In this document: one piece after another, positions 22,911 to 31,153 of the stretch
Layout of the letters: each line of letters starts with the position of its first letter
Numbering within the stretch: position 1 is the first letter of the stretch
DNA from: Woeseiaceae bacterium
Lineage (GTDB): Bacteria; Pseudomonadota; Gammaproteobacteria; Steroidobacterales; Woeseiaceae
DNA length: 64,000 bases
Assembly (NCBI GenBank): GCA_021773115.1
Contig: JAJFKS010000028.1
Location: 186,001-250,000, forward strand
Direction: 5' to 3'
Translations under genes and position numbers: made by a program
Notes under the pieces: generated by a model
The model's database searches: none
What the model was told of the DNA's origin: nothing
What the model saw: the letters and a program-made list of their open reading frames with translations, nothing else

Positions 22911-24314
22911 TTGGTCAATAGCCTCAAGCTTTTGGTTATTACTCCAATCATTCTTGTGAATTTCAACATCGACCAAGTAGCCATCTGGTACCTGTTTCTT
23001 ACCATTCTCACTTTGAGTAATCTAGCGGATCTAGGCTTTTCGCCTACCTTTTCGCGATTGGTTTCTTTCGTCTACGGAGGCATCAGCTCATTTGATAAAA
23101 TGGGCCAAAAAACAGCGGGAAAAGAAAGGGTTGTTGATTGGAGTTTCTTAGGCAGACTCTATGCCAATCTGGGAAGCGTTTATGCCATTCTCTGCGTCAT
23201 CGCGCTTCTGCTAGTTACCACCTTGGGCACCTGGAGTTTAGTGACACCTATAAACAGAACGGCGAATCCTGATGAATTTTGGGCAGCATGGTTCGTGGTC
23301 TGTGCCATTGTTACCGCCAACTTCCTTGGTAAAAGGTTTGAAAGCTGTTTGATGGGTATGAACTACGTGTCTTTGGTAAACAGGTGGAACATTTTTTTCA
23401 ATGTTTGTTCGGTCATAGCTTCCATTACGGTGGTCTTGCTTGGCGGTAAAATTCTGTCACTCGTTGTCATTCTTTTGCTTTTCTCTTTGATGAATATTTT
23501 TCGAAACTGGTACTTGTTAACTCGGAAAGTGGAGGGTGGCGTATTTCGAGGTTTCAAAACATTTGGCTATGATAAAGATATATTAAGGCATGCATGGTCT
23601 CCGGCCTGGAGGTCTGGACTAGGCATTTTAGGATCTACCGGTATCGTACAAGCAACCGGTATAATCTATTCTCAAGTGGCTGACAGTCAACTTCTTGCAT
23701 CCTATTTACTTACTTTGAAGCTAATCACATCATGTGCGGTATTCTCTCAGGCACCGTTCTATTCCAAACTACCTGTTTTTGCCCGGCTTCGGTCCCAGGG
23801 CGAAGTGGAAACGCTATCCAACCAGAGCAAAAGGGCAATGCGCATTGCTCTATTTGTTTTCGTTTTCGCCACTTTTTCAGTGGCTCTTTTTGGGAATGCA
23901 TTGCTTGATTTGATAGATTCTGAAGTAAAAATTCTAGGTCTTGGCATATGGGTAAGTATGAGTATTGTTTGGTTTCTTGAAAGGCATCATGCTATGCACG
24001 CGCAAATTTACAGCACCACTAACCATATACCTTTTTACATTCCAATAATTATTAGTGGGATTATTAATCTCTGCTTGATCCTATTATTGATCGACAATCT
24101 ACAGATTTGGGCCTTTCCGATCGCACATGGTATATCAAATCTGCTGATCAACAATTGGTGGAATGTTAAGATCTCTCTTAAGTCGATCGATGAAGGCTTT
24201 ATTGAATATTTTAGGGAAAGTGCATTATTGCCTACGCTGGCATTTGGTCTTGTTTGTTTTGTTTTGCTTTATACACCGATTCCTGAAGTGCTTCACTCAT
24301 TTGTAGAAAGTTAA
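22911..24314 (+). CDS. wzx: Wzx-type polysaccharide flippase
   Basis: A 467-residue polytopic membrane protein with about 12 hydrophobic segments, of the MOP/MATE-like flippase superfamily that moves lipid-linked repeat units across the inner membrane. The start used is TTG 22911, but homologous-looking sequence extends upstream in frame to about 22842 (LSNIKALRRKIWNSPTFTTW). An ATG at 22823 would join that frame if one T of the TTTT run at 22838-22841 were absent. The gene may therefore be frameshifted at its 5' end, or start at CTG 22842. Typical motifs are NLADLGFSPTFSRLVSF near residue 37 and FERHHAMHAQIYSTTNH-like text late in the protein. AT-rich composition; next gene 32 bases downstream. 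Confidence 0.85.
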   Translation: MVNSLKLLVITPIILVNFNIDQVAIWYLFLTILTLSNLADLGFSPTFSRLVSFVYGGISSFDKMGQKTAGKERVVDWSFLGRLYANLGSVYAILCVIALLLVTTLGTWSLVTPINRTANPDEFWAAWFVVCAIVTANFLGKRFESCLMGMNYVSLVNRWNIFFNVCSVIASITVVLLGGKILSLVVILLLFSLMNIFRNWYLLTRKVEGGVFRGFKTFGYDKDILRHAWSPAWRSGLGILGSTGIVQATGIIYSQVADSQLLASYLLTLKLITSCAVFSQAPFYSKLPVFARLRSQGEVETLSNQSKRAMRIALFVFVFATFSVALFGNALLDLIDSEVKILGLGIWVSMSIVWFLERHHAMHAQIYSTTNHIPFYIPIIISGIINLCLILLLIDNLQIWAFPIAHGISNLLINNWWNVKISLKSIDEGFIEYFRESALLPTLAFGLVCFVLLYTPIPEVLHSFVES

Positions 24315-24346
24315 TAGGACCCTGCCCTCTTGAGACAGTTGATAAC

Positions 24347-25156
24347 ATGACGGATTTCGGCAATAGACATAGAATATTTACCCGGTTAGCGAAGCTATCG
24401 GATTCTTGGTACGGTTTAGCTGCATCAGGATTGATCTTGCGAAGAAACGAACGGCTTTTAGAAGCGTTCGGAAATAAACACGCGGGGGAAAGGTGTTTCA
24501 TTATTGGAAATGGGCCTAGCCTTAACAAATTAGATCTAACGAAATTGACACAAGAGTTTACATTTGGTGTCAATGCCATTTATACCAATTATGAACGGAT
24601 GCAATTTTACCCTACCTATTATGTGGTGGAAGATACATTTGTAGCCGAGGATAGATCCGAGGAAATTAATAACTACAAAGAAAGTATCAAGTTCTTCGGC
24701 AATTACCTGAAGTATTGCTTGAAACAAGACGACCATTCTCTATTACTGAACGTGATCTTCAATTACAGTGAATACGAAGATTTTCCGCATTTTAGTGAAA
24801 ATGCGTTAAGAAGAGTCTGGGTTGGTGGATCAGTTACTTACATTTGTTTACAGCTTGCGTACTTTATGGGCTTTAAGGAGGTTTACATGATCGGCTTCGA
24901 TCATTCGTATGAGATCCCCGAAGAAGCCATCGTTGAAGGCAACGATATCACTTCAGTGCATGATGATCCCAACCATTTTGCACCTGAATATTTTGGAAAA
25001 GGAAAACGTTGGCACTTGCCACGGGTTGAAAGGATGGAACAAGGATTTGCAAAAGCCAGGAAGCACTTTGAAAGGAATAAAAGAAGTGTATTCAATGCCA
25101 CTGCGGGTGGCCATTTGGAAGTGTTTGAACGCCGACAATTTGAAAAATTATTTTAA
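24347..25156 (+). CDS. DUF115/Maf-like protein (copy 1), candidate sialyltransferase-like glycosyltransferase
   Basis: A 269-residue soluble protein with CFIIGNGPSLNKLDLTKL near residue 49, GVNAIYTNYERMQFYPTYYV near 74, WVGGSVTYICLQLAYFMGF near 165 and a conserved VYMIGFDHSY strand near 180. The GNGPSL motif and overall plan match DUF115, the domain of Maf proteins that transfer nonulosonic acids to flagellin, related in fold to GT42 sialyltransferases. Some annotations call such proteins MptE-like. It lies between wzx and wzy, and a paralog is at 29229. A glycosyltransferase role, perhaps using the CMP-sugar made by the 15571 gene product, is inference. Confidence 0.72.
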   Translation: MTDFGNRHRIFTRLAKLSDSWYGLAASGLILRRNERLLEAFGNKHAGERCFIIGNGPSLNKLDLTKLTQEFTFGVNAIYTNYERMQFYPTYYVVEDTFVAEDRSEEINNYKESIKFFGNYLKYCLKQDDHSLLLNVIFNYSEYEDFPHFSENALRRVWVGGSVTYICLQLAYFMGFKEVYMIGFDHSYEIPEEAIVEGNDITSVHDDPNHFAPEYFGKGKRWHLPRVERMEQGFAKARKHFERNKRSVFNATAGGHLEVFERRQFEKLF

Positions 25157-25168
25157 TAGAGAGTCAAC

Positions 25169-25231
25169 ATGGAAGATATTCTTCAGATGCTACAGAAAGA
25201 AAAACCAATGTTTCAGATAAAGGAAATTTGA
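25169..25231 (+). pseudogene. Probable 5' stub of a truncated gene
   Basis: A 20-codon frame, MEDILQMLQKEKPMFQIKEI, starts 12 bases after the DUF115 gene with AGAGAG as ribosome binding site and has the AT-rich composition of its neighbours. It stops at TGA 25229-25231, just where base composition changes to a non-coding, GC-richer stretch. The most likely reading is a gene start cut off by a deletion or recombination join. The product cannot be named from so short a piece. Confidence 0.4.
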
Positions 25232-25520
25232 AGCCGGCAAGGTAATCATCTCCATCGCTTGATGTAACTGGGAAAGTTTAGCCGAATCATGTTTTACGTT
25301 AGGGCCATTGCGAGCACGGTTACAATCTCGTACAACACACCATCCGACTTGCCATCAATATTGTCTACGGGAGGTTGATCTCCTCAGCCCCGGTACATGC
25401 GCAGCCGTGGCGCAAATTCAATGAGCGTTGGGGATGCAGCGATGTACAATAGCGCCCTCAAACTCTGCAAGCCAAATGAATCAAAATGGAGAAAAGCCAG
25501 TTATGTCAGGAACCAGATAG
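25232..25520. other. Non-coding junction sequence
   Basis: About 290 bases without a convincing gene between the stub and the next glycosyltransferase. Composition is closer to the host than to the AT-rich genes on both sides. Short frames occur (for example about 44 codons ending near 25529) but none has a recognisable motif. I read it as a recombination scar or leftover DNA between two imported gene groups. Confidence 0.5.
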
Positions 25521-26414
25521 GTGTCTGAAGCTATGAAAGCATCTGTACTGATCAACAATTACAATTACGGACAATACCTGAATGCATGTATTGATTCTGT
25601 TTTGCGCCAGGTCGAATCAGATGTCGAAGTCATCGTTTATGACGATGGGTCAACAGATGATTCAGCTGAACGTATATGTGCGTACGGAGACGAGATTAAG
25701 GGCATCTTGGCTGAGAATTTTGGCAAGTTTCCATCTTACAATCAGGGTCGGGGCATTCATCAGGCCTTTTTACAAAGCAAGGGTGATGTGATTTTCCTGT
25801 TGGACAGTGACGACGTTTTTCATGCCAACAAAGTGTCCAGGGTTTTGCAGGAATTCGACGCCGACTTTGATGTGATCATGGTCCAGCACAAATTCAGGGA
25901 GATTGACGAATCCGGAGAGCCGACAGGATTCATCCGAAACAATATCTTGTTGCCTTCAAACTACTTGTCAGCCATTCGGATGACGGGACGTTTGGAGTGC
26001 CTTTTCATGCAAACGTCTGCGTTAGCGTTTAGGAGAACCTACCTGGATAAGGTATTGCCTTTGCCCGTTGAAGACGATTTTGAAAAAGTGTGGCCGGACG
26101 TAAGATTGACAAGACAAGCCGTTTTTCATGGCACGATCAAAACGATTAATACATGTCTTGCTGATTACCGTGTTCACGGCAGCAATGATTCTGACAAGGT
26201 AAAGGACCGCGCTTATTTTGAGAGCTTTCTTGCACAGCAATACGCGTTTTACAACAACTTAGCCCGTGAATTCAATAATCCTCAGTTACCTTTCAAGCGG
26301 GGAAGACGTTTTGAGCTGATCGGTAAGCTGAAAATCGTCCTAAGCATGCTGTTGTCAAAGAATAGCTTTTCTGTCAAATGGAGTTTCGTCAATAAATTGG
26401 CCCTGAGAAGATGA
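25521..26414 (+). CDS. GT2-family glycosyltransferase
   Basis: A 297-residue GT-A enzyme. Motifs: ASVLINNYNYGQYLNACIDS at the N-terminus, VIVYDDGSTDDSAE near residue 38 and the metal-binding DxD in FLLDSDDVFHANKV near 90. Later come QTSALAFRRTYLDKVLPLP near 160 and VWPDVRLTRQA near 190. It should transfer a hexose or deoxyhexose in repeat-unit assembly at the cytoplasmic membrane face. The GTG at 25521 has AGGA nine bases upstream; ATG 25533 (MKASVLINNYN) is an equally good start. It overlaps the polymerase gene by 4 bases and shares its AT-rich composition. Confidence 0.88.
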   Translation: MSEAMKASVLINNYNYGQYLNACIDSVLRQVESDVEVIVYDDGSTDDSAERICAYGDEIKGILAENFGKFPSYNQGRGIHQAFLQSKGDVIFLLDSDDVFHANKVSRVLQEFDADFDVIMVQHKFREIDESGEPTGFIRNNILLPSNYLSAIRMTGRLECLFMQTSALAFRRTYLDKVLPLPVEDDFEKVWPDVRLTRQAVFHGTIKTINTCLADYRVHGSNDSDKVKDRAYFESFLAQQYAFYNNLAREFNNPQLPFKRGRRFELIGKLKIVLSMLLSKNSFSVKWSFVNKLALRR

Positions 26415-27706
26415 GTCTGCCGGCCATTCCGAAGTGGACCATCTTCTTTTATTTTTTTCTAACCTTTTTGGGCACCGAGCTGTCCAAACAAACAGGATTC
26501 TTTTCAATCAGGATTCTGTCCTTTGTGCCTGCCACATTTTATATCGTGGTTCACTCACGTGCATTTCTGAAAAAAAATGTGCTGGTTCCGAAGAATGTAG
26601 GACTCTTCGTTTTAATTGTTTCCTATTTGTTGCTGCATGTCAGGGCCGCCTCATTAATAGGGGAAACAATGACGTATGTCGTTTATTCCTTTTTAGCGCT
26701 ATTTATCCACGCTACCTTTTGGTATCTGGTCAGCATTAATATAAGGAGTCAACCTGATTTGGATAGGGTGCTGAGGTATCTGTTCGGTGGACTAATGTTT
26801 TGCTTCGTGGTCGTCGTTCTAATCCCCATGAATTACATTGGAACATTTGAGATTGGGGGCCACTATAATCTGGGCGATATAAATACGCCGGTTTATGTCC
26901 CTTTCATCAATTCAACATTGGAACCACCGTTACTTACTTCCATTGCCTGCATGATCGCCATTGTGGTGCTGGGTTATAAGTTTCGTTTGAAGCGATTCAG
27001 GGTCAAAAGCAATGTCAATATGGCCAACTTAGCCTGGTGCTTGGTCATCTTGGCGCTGGGACTGATGGAACTGGTGCTTATTAACCGACGTGGCCCCATG
27101 GTGATCACCTTCCTGTTGTTTGCTATGACGTATTTCTCAGGACTGTCATACCGAACAAAGCTTATTTATCTCATACCTCTACTGTCCTTGGTCCCGGTAT
27201 TTTGGGGGCTCATAGTGGAGCTTATTCTTCCATTAATTCAAAGTGATCTGGCAGGATCATTGGTTGCGCGAACTGATGAGGATAACGTCCGGAGCGCAAC
27301 GGGTCGGATCTTGCAATGGGGCATCGCCATTCGGTATATCATGCATCCGTCTGTATCGGTCGAGTATTTGCTGGGCGTAGGGAACCTAGATGAATATTTG
27401 ACTCTGGGCGCATACGGCCATGCGCATAATTCGTTCTTTCAGCTTTTTATTCAAGTAGGTTTGGTTGGCACCGTTCTCAACAGCATTTTGATCGTTGTTT
27501 GCCTCCACCACTGCAAAATGGCGAACCGTAAAAGCTTCCTGTCTTTTAGAGTATTGATCCTGACTGGCTTATTCATGCTTATTCTGTTGCTTTCAACAAC
27601 GGAATCGTTGTTTATGGGTTCCTATTTTTCACATCTATTCTTTATTACATTGGCAATCTTGTTGATTCGATCCGGAAAGCTGTCCAACGAGTTGAAAGGC
27701 AATTAA
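26411..27706 (+). CDS. wzy: Wzy-type O-antigen/capsule polymerase
   Basis: A 431-residue protein with about ten to eleven predicted membrane segments and a large loop near residues 280-345. MELVLINRRGPMVITFLLF near 220 and GAYGHAHNSFFQLFIQVGLV near 337 match the O-antigen ligase/polymerase (Wzy_C) pattern, where the Arg and His residues are functionally important. Its position beside wzx and repeat-unit glycosyltransferases favours Wzy over the WaaL ligase. It is the last gene of the AT-rich block; its start overlaps the GT2 gene as ATGA. Confidence 0.83.
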   Translation: MSLPAIPKWTIFFYFFLTFLGTELSKQTGFFSIRILSFVPATFYIVVHSRAFLKKNVLVPKNVGLFVLIVSYLLLHVRAASLIGETMTYVVYSFLALFIHATFWYLVSINIRSQPDLDRVLRYLFGGLMFCFVVVVLIPMNYIGTFEIGGHYNLGDINTPVYVPFINSTLEPPLLTSIACMIAIVVLGYKFRLKRFRVKSNVNMANLAWCLVILALGLMELVLINRRGPMVITFLLFAMTYFSGLSYRTKLIYLIPLLSLVPVFWGLIVELILPLIQSDLAGSLVARTDEDNVRSATGRILQWGIAIRYIMHPSVSVEYLLGVGNLDEYLTLGAYGHAHNSFFQLFIQVGLVGTVLNSILIVVCLHHCKMANRKSFLSFRVLILTGLFMLILLLSTTESLFMGSYFSHLFFITLAILLIRSGKLSNELKGN

Positions 27707-28287
27707 ATATCCTCTGTTAGCTATGAGCGAGGCTCGAGTTTATGGACGGACAAGTTGATCAGAGAGCGAGGTGTGAGCGGGGGAAACTGGGAGAAAGTTG
27801 GTCGTTGCCACAAAAACATTACGCACATGGACGGACTAGTTCTGATAATTGGCCCGTCGACTAAATCGGGCTCAGCTCACGGGATAGAGGAGCGTTGCGA
27901 CATTGAATTTGAGCAGATTGGATGTGATCATGATTAGATCCACATACTGCGTGCAGCGTACCCAAAGGTGTCGCCTGGGCAAATAGTAGGGTTATTCAAT
28001 AGTCTTACGGCGCGGGTGATATTTCGAGGAAGGCCGAGCGTGATGAGATTGTTATGTGGCGGGCTGTTTTGGACTGATAGTTATTATGTCGCGGCCGACC
28101 GGAGCGGGGCGAATGGAAGGTGGTAGAGCGGTACGTAAAAAAATTAAGGCAAGCCACACGAAGAGCTGCGGTAGCTCGATCTTTTCTGATGCCCCGTGCT
28201 CTTGGCGTGGGGTTGCCCATTAGTGCGCTAACCAATAATTAGTTGTTGTATTCTAAGATGTTACCCCTCCATCACAGGTTCTAAATA
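27707..28287. other. 581-bp gap without a recognisable gene
   Basis: No frame here looks like a real protein; the longest are about 60-75 codons without motifs or good ribosome binding sites. Composition shifts back toward the host value. At 28163-28177 GAGCT-GCGGT-AGCTC forms a small hairpin whose loop region contains GCGGTAGC, the core of the RfaH-recruiting ops element, but the flanks do not match. At 27864-27877 there is a 14-base near match to part of the 74-bp repeats at 32102 and 34345. The last ~40 bases should hold the leader of the next gene. Confidence 0.5.
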
Positions 28288-29229
28288 ATGAAAACTGATG
28301 TTAAATATTCGATTGGTGAGCGAATTGAACAGACAATCCGCAAGTCGGTCGTCGGGCGCAATTTGTCACGTATGCGGAAAAGCTCCCCCTTCTTATACGC
28401 GTCGTTGCGAAATGTTTACTCAAAGCTGTTTCGCATTCGGTCGCAGCACGGGTTGGCGCGTTATCAAGTCCGCTCGATGAATCGATTCTTAAATTGGGTG
28501 CCCGCAGATATTTTGCAACAAAGTGTTTTGGAGATCGGTTCTGATTTGGATGCCAAAGTAATAAGGGAGCTGCGTGCGAAGGGTTGTAGCAATTTGGTTG
28601 GCGTTAATCCCGCGTTTACAGATGAGGAGTTGATACAAATAACTCCTAGCCTCCCAGAAGGGTGTGCGCTTGCGCGGTCTGATATGCGATCGACTGGCTT
28701 GGCTGATGCGAGTTTTGGGGCGATCTTCAGTGTGTCGGTATTTGAACACTTGCTAGACTTTGACCGATGTCTCATGGAAATGCATCGCATTTTGGTTCCG
28801 GGTGGTATCGTTTATGCCGATTTCGGCCCCATATGGTCATCCAGCATTGGGCATCATGTATTTGCAAATGTCGATGGTGTGCAGGCCCGACACTGGGATC
28901 CAAAACTCAATCCGCTGGAAAATTTCTCGCACTTGCTCGGTTCGCCCGATGAGATGCGTGCTTCTCTGACTGGGCGAGTTTCAGATTCCATGTGTGAGGC
29001 TATCGCGGAGTGGGTATATACCGGCGATGATATTAATCGCCTGTTTTTTGAGGACTATGTTCGATTGATCGAGGCATCTCCATTTGAACTGGTGCACATG
29101 GATGTGGATCGTGAGCATGTGCCCGAGCGGGTGCTTTCGGATTTGCGGGCTCGTTGCCCAGGGTACGATCAGTTCGACGTGCGAAATGTCGAGCTGGTGT
29201 TGAAGAAGTGTGAAACCAATAGAGTTTAG
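28288..29229 (+). CDS. SAM-dependent methyltransferase
   Basis: A 313-residue protein. SVLEIGSDLDAKVIRELRAKG near residue 79 is the SAM-binding strand-loop and LVGVNPAFTDEEL follows. Methyltransferase motifs FGAIFSVSVFEHLLDFDRC near 151 and EMHRILVPGGIVYADFGPIW complete the Methyltransf_11-type domain. A roughly 65-residue N-terminal extension rich in Arg/Lys may bind membrane or partner proteins. It could methylate a sugar of the glycan. Its stop overlaps the next start, so it is coupled to the second DUF115 gene. Confidence 0.8.
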   Translation: MKTDVKYSIGERIEQTIRKSVVGRNLSRMRKSSPFLYASLRNVYSKLFRIRSQHGLARYQVRSMNRFLNWVPADILQQSVLEIGSDLDAKVIRELRAKGCSNLVGVNPAFTDEELIQITPSLPEGCALARSDMRSTGLADASFGAIFSVSVFEHLLDFDRCLMEMHRILVPGGIVYADFGPIWSSSIGHHVFANVDGVQARHWDPKLNPLENFSHLLGSPDEMRASLTGRVSDSMCEAIAEWVYTGDDINRLFFEDYVRLIEASPFELVHMDVDREHVPERVLSDLRARCPGYDQFDVRNVELVLKKCETNRV

Positions 29230-30041
29230 TGATGCGAATAAGAATGGGAGAGATCACGCCAACTCGTTTATACGAAGCTGTAGCGCGACGTGTCGGGGAC
29301 ATCCCGGATGCGCTAGCCTGGAGGCGATCTGCACTTGCGAGTCGCAATCGCGAGCTTTTGGAGCATTATCGGAATATTCATCGGGAGAAGCGATGCGTCA
29401 TTATGGCGAATGGCCCCAGCCTTGCAGGCATGGACTTGTCCTGCCTGCAAAATGTTCATACTTTCAGTATGAACAGAGCCTATCTGCTTTATGAACAGTG
29501 GGGTTTCACGCCGAGTTATTTCGTTTGCATCAATGAACTGGTGATAGACCAATTCGCTGAGGACATCGCGAAATTGTCGCTGCCAAAGTTTTTGAACTAC
29601 AACAGACGTCAGCTTTTCGTTGGTACAGGGAACGATGACTCGCAAATGTTTTTGCGTCTTGGGTTAAATCTCAATGACCGGTTTAGTGGCGAAGTGACAA
29701 GGGCCATTTCAAGTGGTGGAACGGTAACTTTCGCTTGTCTGCAACTCGCATATTTCATGGGGTTTGACGAGGTGGTGCTTATTGGACTTGATCATAATTT
29801 TGTTGAGAAAGGCGTGCCAAATACCACTGAGGTTCGTTCATCCGAGAAGGATGAAAGCCATTGCCATCCAGAGTATTTCCCAAAGGGTATCAAATGGCAG
29901 CTTCCTGATTTGTATCGGTCTGAGTTAGCTTATGCTTTGGCGCGACAGGCTTTCGAGGCGGATGGTCGTAAGGTTCTCGATGCTACTGTAGGTGGTAAGT
30001 GCGATGTATTTCCAAAGGTTAATTTCCGCGACCAGTTTTAA
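29229..30041 (+). CDS. DUF115/Maf-like protein (copy 2), candidate sialyltransferase-like glycosyltransferase
   Basis: A 270-residue homolog of the 24347 product, with the same motif order: CVIMANGPSLAGMDLSCL near residue 56, FSMNRAYLLYEQWGFTPSYF near 80, ISSGGTVTFACLQLAYFMGF near 158 and VVLIGLDHNFVE near 180, ending with DVFPKVNFRDQF. Its composition is host-like rather than AT-rich, so the two copies came by different routes and are not a recent duplication. A GTG (29229) and ATG codons at 29232 and 29244 are possible starts. As with copy 1, a CMP-sugar transferase role is inferred from DUF115 kinship to Maf and GT42 enzymes. Confidence 0.72.
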   Translation: MMRIRMGEITPTRLYEAVARRVGDIPDALAWRRSALASRNRELLEHYRNIHREKRCVIMANGPSLAGMDLSCLQNVHTFSMNRAYLLYEQWGFTPSYFVCINELVIDQFAEDIAKLSLPKFLNYNRRQLFVGTGNDDSQMFLRLGLNLNDRFSGEVTRAISSGGTVTFACLQLAYFMGFDEVVLIGLDHNFVEKGVPNTTEVRSSEKDESHCHPEYFPKGIKWQLPDLYRSELAYALARQAFEADGRKVLDATVGGKCDVFPKVNFRDQF

Positions 30042-30074
30042 CTATTTGCAACAATAAAAGAGAAAGGTTTTTGT

Positions 30075-31070
30075 ATGACTTGTAAAGTAGTAGTAACGGG
30101 CGGGGCCGGTATGATTGGTTCTAACTTAGTTAAGCGGCTCTTGTCATTAGGACATGAGGTGATTGTCGTAGACAATCTGTGGCGAGGGCGGTTGGATTAT
30201 CTAAAGGATGATGCGGGCCGGGATGTTCTCGACATGGGGCGCTATTTCCATGAGATAGACCTGAAGGTTCCGGGCGCTATTGATGGGTTGCTGGATGGAG
30301 TAGATTATGTATTCCATTTGGCGGATATTGTGGCGGGCATCGGTTATGTATTCAAGAATCAGGGGAGTTTATTCCGCGAGAATTTCTTGATTAATTCCAA
30401 CGTAATTGATTCGGTTCGCCGTCACCCCGTTAAGGGATATATCTATGCGGGAACGGCTTGTAGCTTTCCTGCGGACAAACAGTCTGGCGTTGACGCGGCA
30501 CCGCTTAAGGAGTCTGATCAATATCCAGCTAGCCCAGAGTCTGCCTATGGTTGGAGCAAGCTCATGGGTGAATACGAGGCTATGCTGATGGAGCAGGAGA
30601 CTGGTATTCCGGTCTCGATTTTAACCTTGCACAATGTTTATGGTGGGCCAGCTGATATCAGCCCTGTGACCAGCCAGGTGATACCTTCCTTGATTCGAAA
30701 AGCGATCGGCTCGCCCGACGAAGAGTTTGTAGTGTGGGGTAGTGGGAAACAGGGCCGTGCTTTTGTGCATGTGAATGATGTAGTGGATGCTTTAGTGCTA
30801 ACGATGGCAAAGGGCTTGGGTAATGGGCTCATCCAGATTGGGCCGAATATTTGTACCTCGATTCGGGAGATCGCTGAAATCGTGGTGTCTATCTCGGGTA
30901 AGCCCATAAATATTCAGTTCGATACTAGCAAGCCTGAGGGGGATCGTGGCCGCTGCGCCGATTACTCGCGCGCACAAGAGGTGCTAGGGTGGGCACCCAA
31001 GGTGGATATGCGCACGGGATTGACCGATCTTTACCAGTGGATTGAAAAACGAATCCTGGGTGCGGCGTAA
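30075..31070 (+). CDS. NAD-dependent sugar epimerase/dehydratase
   Basis: A 331-residue extended SDR with TGGAGMIGSNLVKRLLSLG at residues 8-26, VDNLWRGRLDYL near 35, YAGTACSFPADK near 125 and catalytic YGWSKLMGEYEAML near 157, where Tyr and Lys are intact. LHNVYGGPADISPVTSQVIP and QGRAFVHVNDVVDAL mark the substrate side. The ACSFP-type loop recalls the GDP-mannose 3,5-epimerase and GDP-fucose-synthase neighbourhood of the family more than RmlB or GalE. Substrate unassigned. A good AGAGAAAGG site precedes the ATG. Confidence 0.8.
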   Translation: MTCKVVVTGGAGMIGSNLVKRLLSLGHEVIVVDNLWRGRLDYLKDDAGRDVLDMGRYFHEIDLKVPGAIDGLLDGVDYVFHLADIVAGIGYVFKNQGSLFRENFLINSNVIDSVRRHPVKGYIYAGTACSFPADKQSGVDAAPLKESDQYPASPESAYGWSKLMGEYEAMLMEQETGIPVSILTLHNVYGGPADISPVTSQVIPSLIRKAIGSPDEEFVVWGSGKQGRAFVHVNDVVDALVLTMAKGLGNGLIQIGPNICTSIREIAEIVVSISGKPINIQFDTSKPEGDRGRCADYSRAQEVLGWAPKVDMRTGLTDLYQWIEKRILGAA

Positions 31071-31096
31071 TCTATCTGTGGGTACCTGAATAAACT

Positions 31097-31124
31097 CGTC
31101 ATGCCCGTGAAAGCGGGAAACCAG
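31097..31124 (+). repeat. REP-like palindrome (CCCGNGAAAGCGGG type)
   Basis: CGTCATGCCCGTGAAAGCGG continues GAAACCAG. This closely follows the widespread bacterial palindrome GTCATTCCCGCGAAAGCGGGAATCC, with CCCG and CGGG as stem. It lies in the 83-bp spacer before the WecG-type gene and differs from the TGTAGGAG type at 2721 and 7370. Confidence 0.5.
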
Positions 31125-31153
31125 CTAGTCCGTTTAATCGGGTCGCGTGGTTC

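Noticed and set aside
27755-27937. A 60-codon open frame in the gap after wzy
   Set aside because: No motif, poor start region, atypical composition; treated as chance.
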